Positions 13,836-20,526 of a stretch of DNA of 24,596 bases are shown piece by piece (position 1 is the stretch's first letter; each line of letters opens with the position of its first letter). Source of the DNA: Nitrospira sp. (GTDB lineage Bacteria > Nitrospirota > Nitrospiria > Nitrospirales > Nitrospiraceae); the NCBI GenBank assembly GCA_025360665.1, contig JANYBU010000371.1, positions 1 through 24,596 on the forward strand, written 5' to 3'. Position numbers and translations under genes: made by a program. A model generated the notes under the pieces. The model was not told the origin of the DNA and made no database searches. It saw only the letters and a program-made list of their open reading frames with translations.

Positions 13836-14099
13836 ATGGAGAAAACAGGCTCGACCTATGCCCCAACGAACGATCTCACGATATTTGAAGCAACGGATTT
13901 CAGGAACTCGCTGGTGACCCTGCTGTCGCAGGACGGGCCGATCACCGTGGATCTGTCCCACGTTCACCAGATAGACAGCTCCTGTATCCAAATACTGTTG
14001 GCTGCCCACCGTTCCGGGCGCCTCACCGTGGCCGGAATCTCCGAGCAGTTCCGGCTGAAGGCGACGCAGCTGGGTTGCCGCGAACTCATCGGCAACTGA
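13836..14099 (+). CDS. STAS-domain protein (anti-sigma-factor-antagonist-like)
   Basis: STAS proteins such as SpoIIAA bind partner kinases or other signalling proteins and are switched by phosphorylation of a serine. The 87-residue product is a single STAS-type domain: LTIFEATDFRNSLVTLL, ITVDLSHVHQIDSSCIQILL, then AHRSGRLTVAGISEQF. The IDSSC segment aligns with the DSSG phosphorylation loop, so S49 is the likely target, although Cys replaces Gly. AGGAGA at 13821-13826 fits ATG 13836. It is the first gene of an apparent chemotaxis operon, 25 nt before the CheZ-like gene. No partner kinase of the SpoIIAB type is visible; it may act on a chemotaxis component instead, which is inference. Confidence 0.85.
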   Translation: MEKTGSTYAPTNDLTIFEATDFRNSLVTLLSQDGPITVDLSHVHQIDSSCIQILLAAHRSGRLTVAGISEQFRLKATQLGCRELIGN

Positions 14100-14124
14100 C
14101 TGAAACGTAGGTGCAGGGGAGGCC

Positions 14125-14799
14125 ATGGAGGAAGAGCTGGCGGGGAGCGTCTGGGGATTGGTGATTGGCGCAGGGCTGGGAATGGCCGCGACCCTCTGGT
14201 GGAGTCGTACCAGACGGTGCCGTGAACGACAGGCAGTCGAGGCGACGATGCACAGACAGATCGCACAACTCGAACAGACCAAATATTCATGGGAGCAGTT
14301 TGCGTCCCATGCCATTCCCTTGATCCCGGTGTTGACGCGACAGATCATGACCGTCATCGAGCAAACCGAACAGGCTGCATTGGACCTTATCCTCAAGATT
14401 CGCTCGATCTCCGAACGGGCGCAGAAGCAGGCAGCCTATGCCGGTTCATCCTTGCGCGCGATGGAGCCCATGATGGACGTCCGGAGTCAGGCGGAAGCGT
14501 TGGCCTCCGATGTGTCGCGCATCGTCATGGCGATGCAGTTTCAAGACATCACCAAGCAGAAACTCGAGCACGTTGCGCAACCGCTCTTGCAGATGAAGAT
14601 CTACATGGAGTCCCTGGTGGCGAACCCGATCGCTCCGGAACTCGCGAAGGCGCTCAACCTGCTCGAAGAAGTGGAGCGGAGTTACACCATGGAGACGGAG
14701 CGCACGGCGCACCGGCATGCCATGGAGGGGCGCGAGCACGTCGGCGTGCCGGTCCCGTCAACCGCCGAGGAAGAAGATCAGAACGTCACGCTCTTTTAA
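14125..14799 (+). CDS. Membrane-anchored CheZ-like helical protein
   Basis: The protein has 224 residues with one N-terminal membrane segment (about 6-27, SVWGLVIGAGLGMAATLWW) followed by a charged stop (RTRRCRERQ) and long helices in the cytoplasm. Around residues 134-145 it reads MAMQFQDITKQKLEHV, which has the same FQD-x3-Q arrangement as CheZ; it aligns well with the catalytic helix of the CheZ in this window (ALSFQDLVAQRVKK). This suggests a membrane-tethered phosphatase for CheY, or a protein using the same fold. The C-terminus EEEDQNVTLF is acidic then hydrophobic, loosely like the CheY-binding tail of CheZ. It sits between the STAS gene and the second cheY. Phosphatase function is inferred from motif and context only. 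Confidence 0.7.
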   Translation: MEEELAGSVWGLVIGAGLGMAATLWWSRTRRCRERQAVEATMHRQIAQLEQTKYSWEQFASHAIPLIPVLTRQIMTVIEQTEQAALDLILKIRSISERAQKQAAYAGSSLRAMEPMMDVRSQAEALASDVSRIVMAMQFQDITKQKLEHVAQPLLQMKIYMESLVANPIAPELAKALNLLEEVERSYTMETERTAHRHAMEGREHVGVPVPSTAEEEDQNVTLF

Positions 14800-14841
14800 C
14801 GGCCTGACAGGATCGGGTCGTTTGGCCGGGGAGGATACGGC

Positions 14842-15213
14842 ATGCCACAGACAGTGATGGTTGTAGACGACTCCAAAACCATGCGGGATATGGTGACCTT
14901 TACCTTGACCTGCGCCGGCTATCAGGTCGTGCAAGCCGGAGACGGCAAAGAGGCGGTCAGCAAGCTCTCGAATGGATCGAAGCCGTCACTGGTCGTCACC
15001 GACCTCAACATGCCGGAGATGGACGGCATCGCCTTGATCAAGGAGATCCGCAAGATGCCCGCGCTCAAGTTCACGCCGATCCTCATGCTGACCACCGAAT
15101 CGTCCGACGAGAGGAAATCCGAGGGGAAAGCGGCCGGCGCGACGGGTTGGATCGTTAAGCCGTTTAATCCTGAACAGTTTATCAAAATATTGAAGAAAGT
15201 CTTACCAGCGTGA
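14842..15213 (+). CDS. CheY-like response regulator upstream of cheA
   Basis: A single receiver domain of 123 residues: acidic pair D9 D10 (VVDDSKTMRDM), phosphoacceptor D54 in VTDLNMPEMDG, T84/T85 in LMLTTESS, and K106 in WIVKPF. The ESSDERKSEGKAAGATGWIV region is typical of CheY homologues encoded next to cheA. It is a likely substrate of the neighbouring CheA. It may be a phosphate sink or a second motor-binding CheY besides the one at 10648. GGGGAGG at 14828-14834 supports the start. It is separated from cheA by a 7-bp-period repeat. Confidence 0.92.
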   Translation: MPQTVMVVDDSKTMRDMVTFTLTCAGYQVVQAGDGKEAVSKLSNGSKPSLVVTDLNMPEMDGIALIKEIRKMPALKFTPILMLTTESSDERKSEGKAAGATGWIVKPFNPEQFIKILKKVLPA

Positions 15214-15301
15214 AAAGCTGGAAGCGTCGCGCGTATCTCGTGAAGCGTATTTCGTTCCGGATTCGGACGCTTCACGTTTCACGAGATACGCTTCACGCTT
15301 C
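15212..15301. repeat. 7-bp-period inverted repeat between cheY2 and cheA
   Basis: GCGTATCTCGTGAA at 15231-15244 pairs perfectly with 15278-15291, with further heptamers GTGAAGC and CTTCACG on either side. The hairpin ends directly at the cheA ribosome-binding site AGGAGG (15302-15307), so folding could affect cheA translation or protect a processed mRNA end. Confidence 0.8.
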
Positions 15302-15313
15302 AGGAGGCAAAGA

Positions 15314-17563
15314 ATGAGCGACGATTTCGCGCAATTTAACGCCGCATTTTTTGAAGAAGCCGCCGAGCACATGACGGTGATCGAAGCCGGTCTGCTCGAT
15401 CTCGAACAGCGTCCAGCCGATCTCGATCTGCTCAACAAGATTTTCCGCTCCGCCCACTCCATCAAGGGCGTTGCGGGGATGTTGGGTTTCACGGCCGTCG
15501 CGCAGTTCACCCATAAGATGGAGACGTTGCTCGACCAGCTTCGGAACGGCCGCATCGCGGTCACCCAGCCGATGACGGACTTGTTGCTGAAATCCACAGA
15601 TTGCCTCAAGGCCTTGATTGAGTCCGCACAGAACGAAACGACGGTGGATGAGGCCATGGTGCATCCGCTGGAAGTGCAATTGGCAGAAGCCTCCACCGTC
15701 GGCATAAAGGTCAAGGATGAGGCTACGGTTGAGAAAGTAACCGGTTCCTCTTCCCCCGCGGCCTTGACCTCAACCTCAGCCGCTCATTCTGCGACTGGCC
15801 CCTTGCCCCTTGCCGCAAGCCTCTCTCCGGCAGTGCATCATTTTGCCATTGCCTGGACGCCTCCGGCCTTTCTCTTCCAGCGTGGGCTGGACCCTCAGCA
15901 GATCTTCAAGGAACTGGGCGATCTTGGCACCGTCAGCGGCGTGCAACTGGATAGCAGCCATTTGCCGGATCCGGTCGGCATGGACCCCGAACAATGCTAC
16001 CTGGCCTGGACCCTCTCGCTGGAGACCACCAAGAGCAAAGAGGTCGTCGAAGGTGTGTTTGAATTTATCCGGGAAGACAGTACGCTTACCATTGAAGAAC
16101 GTGAAACGTTAGACGTGAAACGTGAAACACAGAACGAGAGACGAACGACGAACGATGTGTCACGAGAGACGTGCGCCGCGGAAGGAGATGAGCCCAAACC
16201 TCTAGGCGAGATTCTCATCGAAAGCGGGGTTGTCTCGCGCGAAACGCTCGACCACGCGCTCGCGCAGCAAAAGCGCGTCGGCGAGATATTGGTCGAACAA
16301 CATGCCGCCACCCCACAGCAGATCTCCCAGGCGCTGCAGAAGCAGCAAGAGAGCGTGACCCATGCCAAGAAGGGGACCGACACTGCCTCCATTCGCGTGG
16401 ACACCGCCAAGATCGACAAACTTATCAACCTTGTCGGCGAGCTGGTCATTACCCAGTCGATGCTTAGCGATCTGAGCACGCGCTTCGAGATGTCGCAATT
16501 GTCCGTACTGCTGGAACGGGTCGCGCAACTCGAACGCAACACGCGGGAAATCCAGGAACGCGTCATGGGTATCCGCATGCTGCCCATCGGCAGCGCCTTC
16601 AACCGGTTTCCCCGGCTGGTCAGAGATCTGTCGGGAAAAGCCGGCAAGAAGATTCAGCTCGTCCTCTCCGGCGAGGAAACCGAACTGGACAAAACCGTCA
16701 TCGAGTCCATCACCGATCCGCTGACGCATCTCGTCCGAAACTCAGCCGACCATGGGCTGGAACAACCCGAAGAACGGCTCGCCTCCGGCAAGGACGAACA
16801 AGGCACAATTCACCTGAACGCCTTCCATGAAGGCGGCAACATCTGCATTACAGTGGCAGACGATGGGCGCGGTTTGAACCGGGACAAGATTCTAGCCAAG
16901 GCGATCAAGTCAGGACTCATCAGCGAGCAGGACAAGCTCACAGACGATCAAATCTGGCCCCTCATCTTCAAGCCGGGGTTTTCTACTGCGGAGAAGGTCA
17001 CGGACCTGTCGGGGCGCGGCGTCGGCATGGACGTGGTCAAGCGCAACATCGAATCGTTGGGCGGGACGGTCAGCATCAAAACGGTGCTCGGGAAGGGTAC
17101 CACCTTCACGCTCAAACTCCCGCTGACTCTCGCGATCATCGAGGGGATGACGATTCGGGTCGGGCACGAAACCTACATCCTCCCCATGCTCTCCATCGTG
17201 GAATCCATACAGCCGAAGGCCGACACGGTGAAGACCGTCGTGGGCAAAGGCGAGGTCATGAATGTCCGGGGCACCTATCACCCCATGATGCGCCTGTACG
17301 AGGTGTTCGATCTGGAGCCGGAGTACAAGGACCCCACCAAGGCAATTTTGATGGTTCTGGAAACTGAAGGGGAGCGCGTGGCCGTCATGGTGGACGAAAT
17401 TCTGGGGCAGCAGCAAGTGGTCATTAAGAGTATGGAGCAGAACTTCCGCAAGATCGAAGGGATCGCGGGGGCGACGATTTTAGGCGACGGCACAGTTGGC
17501 TTCATTCTCGATGTCCGGGGCCTGTTGGAGTTGGCGAGACAGGGCGGACCAGTCACAGTGTAA
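15314..17563 (+). CDS. cheA: Chemotaxis sensor histidine kinase CheA
   Basis: CheA is the receptor-controlled kinase that phosphorylates CheY and CheB. The 749 residues contain an HPt domain (about 1-105) with phosphorylated H48 in SAHSIKGVAGMLGF, a Ser/Pro/Ala linker, and a P2-like domain (about 175-262). An Arg/Glu/Thr-rich stretch (about 262-286) is encoded by a 7-bp-period repeat. A tandem LGEIL.../VGEIL... module lies at about 296-345, then the dimerisation helices (about 358-425), the ATPase domain (N-box HLVRNSADHGLE, ADDGRGL, GRGVGMD, GKGTTF) and a CheW-like P5 domain (about 605-745). All catalytic motifs are intact. The tandem module resembles the N-terminal c-di-GMP-binding MshE/GspE repeats. 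AGGAGG at 15302-15307 supports the ATG. It lies in one operon with cheY2 and cheW. Confidence 0.95.
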   Translation: MSDDFAQFNAAFFEEAAEHMTVIEAGLLDLEQRPADLDLLNKIFRSAHSIKGVAGMLGFTAVAQFTHKMETLLDQLRNGRIAVTQPMTDLLLKSTDCLKALIESAQNETTVDEAMVHPLEVQLAEASTVGIKVKDEATVEKVTGSSSPAALTSTSAAHSATGPLPLAASLSPAVHHFAIAWTPPAFLFQRGLDPQQIFKELGDLGTVSGVQLDSSHLPDPVGMDPEQCYLAWTLSLETTKSKEVVEGVFEFIREDSTLTIEERETLDVKRETQNERRTTNDVSRETCAAEGDEPKPLGEILIESGVVSRETLDHALAQQKRVGEILVEQHAATPQQISQALQKQQESVTHAKKGTDTASIRVDTAKIDKLINLVGELVITQSMLSDLSTRFEMSQLSVLLERVAQLERNTREIQERVMGIRMLPIGSAFNRFPRLVRDLSGKAGKKIQLVLSGEETELDKTVIESITDPLTHLVRNSADHGLEQPEERLASGKDEQGTIHLNAFHEGGNICITVADDGRGLNRDKILAKAIKSGLISEQDKLTDDQIWPLIFKPGFSTAEKVTDLSGRGVGMDVVKRNIESLGGTVSIKTVLGKGTTFTLKLPLTLAIIEGMTIRVGHETYILPMLSIVESIQPKADTVKTVVGKGEVMNVRGTYHPMMRLYEVFDLEPEYKDPTKAILMVLETEGERVAVMVDEILGQQQVVIKSMEQNFRKIEGIAGATILGDGTVGFILDVRGLLELARQGGPVTV
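16099..16172 (+). repeat. 7-bp-period repeat inside the cheA coding sequence
   Basis: Successive heptamers GTGAAAC, GTTAGAC, GTGAAAC, GTGAAAC, ACAGAAC, GAGAGAC, GAACGAC lie within cheA (about residues 262-286), read as RETLDVKRETQNERRTTN and then DVSRET. The unit is that of the intergenic 7-bp family. Because 7-bp units shift frame at each copy, three units return to frame every 21 bp and give a 7-residue peptide period. It lies between the P2-like domain and the tandem LGEIL module. Confidence 0.75.
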
Positions 17564-17570
17564 ATAACGC

Positions 17571-17655
17571 TGGTTGATCTGGTCTGTCTGGTTTATTTGG
17601 TTGGTCTGATTCAACCAAATAAACCAGACAGACCAGATAGACCAGATGAACCAGA
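17571..17655. repeat. 9-bp-period inverted repeat with a 23-bp perfect stem before cheW
   Basis: Units CTGGTTGAT, CTGGTCTGT, CTGGTTTAT, TTGGTTGGT are followed by their complements CCAAATAAA, CCAGACAGA, CCAGATAGA, CCAGATGAA. Arms 17581-17603 and 17612-17634 pair perfectly with an 8-nt loop, and the stem continues about 10 bp further with two mismatches. It ends about 20 nt before the cheW ribosome-binding site (AAGGAGG, 17663-17669). No T-run follows. Same family as 7077-7190. Confidence 0.87.
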
Positions 17656-17674
17656 CAGACAGAAGGAGGACACG

Positions 17675-18190
17675 ATGGCCACGGCAGTCGCGATAGCCAC
17701 CAAAGAATCCGCGCAACAAATCGGCATCGATGCGGACGGGAATCAATTCCTGACCTTTCAGCTCGGCGATGAACTCTACGGAGTCGACATTCTACGGGTG
17801 CAGGAGATCAAGGGGTACACGGCCGTGACCAAGATCCCCAACACGCCCGACTACATCAAGGGTGTGATGAACCTTCGGGGCACCATTGTGCCGATCGTCG
17901 AATTGCGGACCACATTCGGCATGCCGACGATCGAATACACGATGTTCACCGTCATCGTCGTGGTCGTCGTGCGGGATCGCATCATGGGTCTGGTGGTGGA
18001 TTCCGTGTCGGACGTGCTCAACATCAGCAAGAAGGACATTCAGCCGCCGCCGGATTTCGGCGCCAAAGTGGACGTGAGTGTCTTGAACGGCATCGGGAAA
18101 TCCGGCGACAAGCTGGTGGCGCTGCTGAATATCGACCGGTTGCTGACCGAGGGCGAGATGCGGGAAGCGGCGGCAGTCGCAAGTGTGTGA
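17675..18190 (+). CDS. cheW: Chemotaxis coupling protein CheW
   Basis: CheW links CheA to receptors in the chemosensory array. The 171-residue protein is one CheW domain: FLTFQLGDELYGVDILRVQE, IPNTPDYIKGVMNLRGTIVP, then GLVVDSVSDVLNI and GDKLVALLNIDRLL. The NLRGTIVPIVEL segment is the receptor/CheA contact region and is intact. AAGGAGG at 17663-17669 fixes ATG 17675 as the start; the frame is open further upstream only through the repeat. It follows cheA after a 9-bp-period hairpin and precedes the MCP gene, the normal setting for a core chemotaxis coupling protein. Confidence 0.96.
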   Translation: MATAVAIATKESAQQIGIDADGNQFLTFQLGDELYGVDILRVQEIKGYTAVTKIPNTPDYIKGVMNLRGTIVPIVELRTTFGMPTIEYTMFTVIVVVVVRDRIMGLVVDSVSDVLNISKKDIQPPPDFGAKVDVSVLNGIGKSGDKLVALLNIDRLLTEGEMREAAAVASV

Positions 18191-18240
18191 AGCGCCTGAA
18201 TCCGAAAACGAGATACGCTTCACGTTTCACGAACGATGCA
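18186..18240. repeat. 7-bp-period repeat after cheW
   Basis: It includes GTGAAGC at the cheW stop and ACGAGATACGCTTCACG with TTTCACG at 18207-18230, the same units as at 15231 and 20357. The arms are shorter and less regular here. The remaining 120 nt up to the MCP gene hold only a GGGAGGGG ribosome-binding site at 18354-18361. Confidence 0.6.
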
Positions 18241-18366
18241 TTCAAGGGAACGTGAGATGAGAACGAACAGAACAGTATCAGGAAACAGTGTGACGCGGGA
18301 GAGCGCGACCCGCAGTACCCGCATCATCACACACGAACAGATAATCATCTAAGGGAGGGGCGATTC

Positions 18367-20346
18367 ATGGTGACCTGGTTTGGGAATATGAAGACAATTT
18401 GGAAGCTAATGCTGGGGTTCGCCCTGATGGGCACGATCATGTGTGTACTGGGGTGGGTTGCGAGTCAGGGCCTGCTGTCCGTTCGTGAGAGCTTGCGGGT
18501 CGTGTATGAGGATTACACAGTTGCCGGAACGGACCTTGCCAGTGTGGCGGGCAACCTAAACCGGACACGTGCCGACGACTTTATGGCTCTTGATGCCACC
18601 ACGAAAGAGGAATTTGAGAAGGTGGTGACGCGAGATGCTGAGATCACAGAATCGGTCAAAAAACCGCTTGAGGCCTATGCGGCGACGGTTCTTCGGGTAT
18701 CGAAAACCGGCAGAGATGAGGCGAAGGATCTCAAAAAGTTTCGTGACACCTATGCGGTGTACGTTGCGGCGACAGACATCTTGTATGAGACCATAAAGGA
18801 AGCCTGGAATGCACAGACGAAGCCAGAGATGGAAGCGCTGCGCGCCAAGGCACGCACCATCACAACCCAAAATGCCGGGCCGAAAATGGAAGCGACGATT
18901 TTAGCCCTGAATGAGTTGATCACCACGGTCAAAGAGGTGGCCAAGGATATGAATGATGAAGGGAGAGCGACGGTGGCGAATGCGCTCCTCACGCTGGCTG
19001 TCGGGACGGCGACGGCGATCGCGATCGGACTCCTCCTGGGCTGGCTGATTGCCCGGTTTCTTTCCCGTAACCTGGCCGACGTAATCAGGGCGTCGCAGGC
19101 CCTTGGAGGAGGCGACCTGGCAGCACGGTCGTCGGTGGCGACACAGGATGAGGTAGGCACGTTGGCCCAATCGTTCAACGAGATGGGGGCGCAGCTGCAG
19201 GCGCGGGTCGCGAAGGAAGGGGAGCAAGCGGCGACGATGGCACAGTTCATGGTGGACGCGAAGCGGGTACTGGGGAACCTGGCACAGGGGGATCTAACGG
19301 ACCAGATGACGAGTGCCTGTGAAGGCGATCTCGAGCAGATCAAGGTCAGCCTCAACAGCGCGATCACCAATCTGACGACGACCCTGACGACAGTGCGGAC
19401 GGCCGCGGAGAGTGTGAGCACCGGGGCCGAGCAGATCACCAAGGGCAACGAGGACCTCTCGCAGCGGACCAGCGAGCAGGCCTCCTCGCTGGAGGAGACC
19501 TCGTCCGCGATGGAGGAGATGACCTCCACGGTGAAGCAGAATGCTGACAACGCCAAGCAGGCGAACCAGTTGGCCGTCACGGCCCGCGACGTGGCCCAGA
19601 AGGGCGGCGCGGTCACGACCAAAGCGATCGACGCGATGGGCGAGATCAACAAGAGCAGCAAGAAGATCGCCGACATCATCACGGTGATCGACGAGATCGC
19701 CTTCCAGACGAACCTCTTGGCCTTGAATGCCGCGGTGGAAGCGGCCAGAGCGGGGGAACATGGGCGCGGCTTCGCTGTGGTCGCCGCAGAAGTGCGGAAT
19801 TTGGCGCAGCGATCAGCGACCGCCGCTAAGGAGATTAAGGGTTTGATCAATGAGTCGGTCCAGCGGGTGACGGACGGGAGCGATCTGGTCAATCAGTCCG
19901 GCAAGACGCTGGAGGAGATCGTCAGCTCCGTCAAGCGAGTGACGGACATCATTGCGGAAATCACGGCGGCTTCGCAGGAACAGGCCAGCGGGATCGATCA
20001 GGTGAACAAGGCGATCATGCAGATGGACGAGACGACGCAGCAGAACGCGGCCTTGGTGGAAGAGGCCACGAGCGCCAGCCAGTCGATGAAGGAACAGGCC
20101 CGGGAGCTCATGAGCCAGGTCGCGACCTTTAAAATGACGGGGAACGGGCAGGAAAGCCATGGGCGACCCAGCGCAGCCTCGACCGCGCACAAACCCAGTC
20201 TCACTTCGTCCGGGCCGGTGAAGAAACCGTTGTTCAAGAAACCCGCGGCGCCGTCGAAGGCGGTAGCCCACCAGGAACCGGTCGGGGTTGGTGCCGGGAA
20301 CGGCAAAGACCGTCGCCAGCAGGACGGCGAGTTCGAAGAGTTCTAG
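18367..20346 (+). CDS. Methyl-accepting chemotaxis protein, transmembrane
   Basis: A chemoreceptor of 659 residues: membrane segment 1 (about 13-34), a periplasmic helical domain of the four-helix-bundle type (about 35-202), membrane segment 2 (about 204-226), a HAMP domain (about 227-280), a second HAMP-like stretch (GNLAQGDLTDQMTSACEGDL, about 300-335), and a long signalling hairpin (about 340-590). The kinase-contact tip reads EIAFQTNLLALNAAVEAARA followed by GEHGRGFAVVAAEVRNLA. Methylation-type sequences (SSLEETSSAMEEM) are present. After a flexible Pro/Lys-rich linker it ends in EFEEF, which fits the x-[FHWY]-x-x-[FHWY] pattern of CheR/CheB tether pentapeptides. The signalling domain is very like those of proteobacteria, so transfer is possible. 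The ligand is unknown. Confidence 0.94.
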   Translation: MVTWFGNMKTIWKLMLGFALMGTIMCVLGWVASQGLLSVRESLRVVYEDYTVAGTDLASVAGNLNRTRADDFMALDATTKEEFEKVVTRDAEITESVKKPLEAYAATVLRVSKTGRDEAKDLKKFRDTYAVYVAATDILYETIKEAWNAQTKPEMEALRAKARTITTQNAGPKMEATILALNELITTVKEVAKDMNDEGRATVANALLTLAVGTATAIAIGLLLGWLIARFLSRNLADVIRASQALGGGDLAARSSVATQDEVGTLAQSFNEMGAQLQARVAKEGEQAATMAQFMVDAKRVLGNLAQGDLTDQMTSACEGDLEQIKVSLNSAITNLTTTLTTVRTAAESVSTGAEQITKGNEDLSQRTSEQASSLEETSSAMEEMTSTVKQNADNAKQANQLAVTARDVAQKGGAVTTKAIDAMGEINKSSKKIADIITVIDEIAFQTNLLALNAAVEAARAGEHGRGFAVVAAEVRNLAQRSATAAKEIKGLINESVQRVTDGSDLVNQSGKTLEEIVSSVKRVTDIIAEITAASQEQASGIDQVNKAIMQMDETTQQNAALVEEATSASQSMKEQARELMSQVATFKMTGNGQESHGRPSAASTAHKPSLTSSGPVKKPLFKKPAAPSKAVAHQEPVGVGAGNGKDRRQQDGEFEEF

Positions 20347-20349
20347 GGG

Positions 20350-20437
20350 ACGTGAAGCGTATCTCGTGAAGCGTGAAACGTCCGAATCCTGGGCAAAATA
20401 CGCTTGCGAGATACGTTTCACGAACGACGCTTCACGC
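20350..20437. repeat. 7-bp-period inverted repeat after the MCP gene
   Basis: Heptamers GTGAAGC, GTATCTC, GTGAAGC, GTGAAAC, GTCCGAA on the left (GCGTATCTCGTGAA at 20357-20370) and GCGAGATACGTTTCACG, GACGCTTCACG on the right can form an imperfect hairpin between the two receptor genes. Its loop and arm order closely resemble the copy before cheA. Confidence 0.75.
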
Positions 20438-20526
20438 AGCGATGTGCTCGGACTTCGTTCTGGTTTGAATGGGTGACTAAGTATGTTGTGGTTTCAGGTG
20501 AGGGCCAAATCACCGGAGGTATCTGT

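Noticed and set aside
17571..17655. CRISPR-like array
   Set aside because: Units are 9 bp, directly adjacent and degenerate, with opposed arms; there are no spacers of constant length and no cas genes.
17597..17674. N-terminal extension of cheW
   Set aside because: It would translate the 9-bp repeat; the ribosome-binding site lies before ATG 17675.
18750..19892. 380-codon minus-strand frame
   Set aside because: It lies wholly opposite the MCP gene, has the Ser/Ala/Arg-rich composition of antisense to GC-rich coding sequence, and no family pattern.
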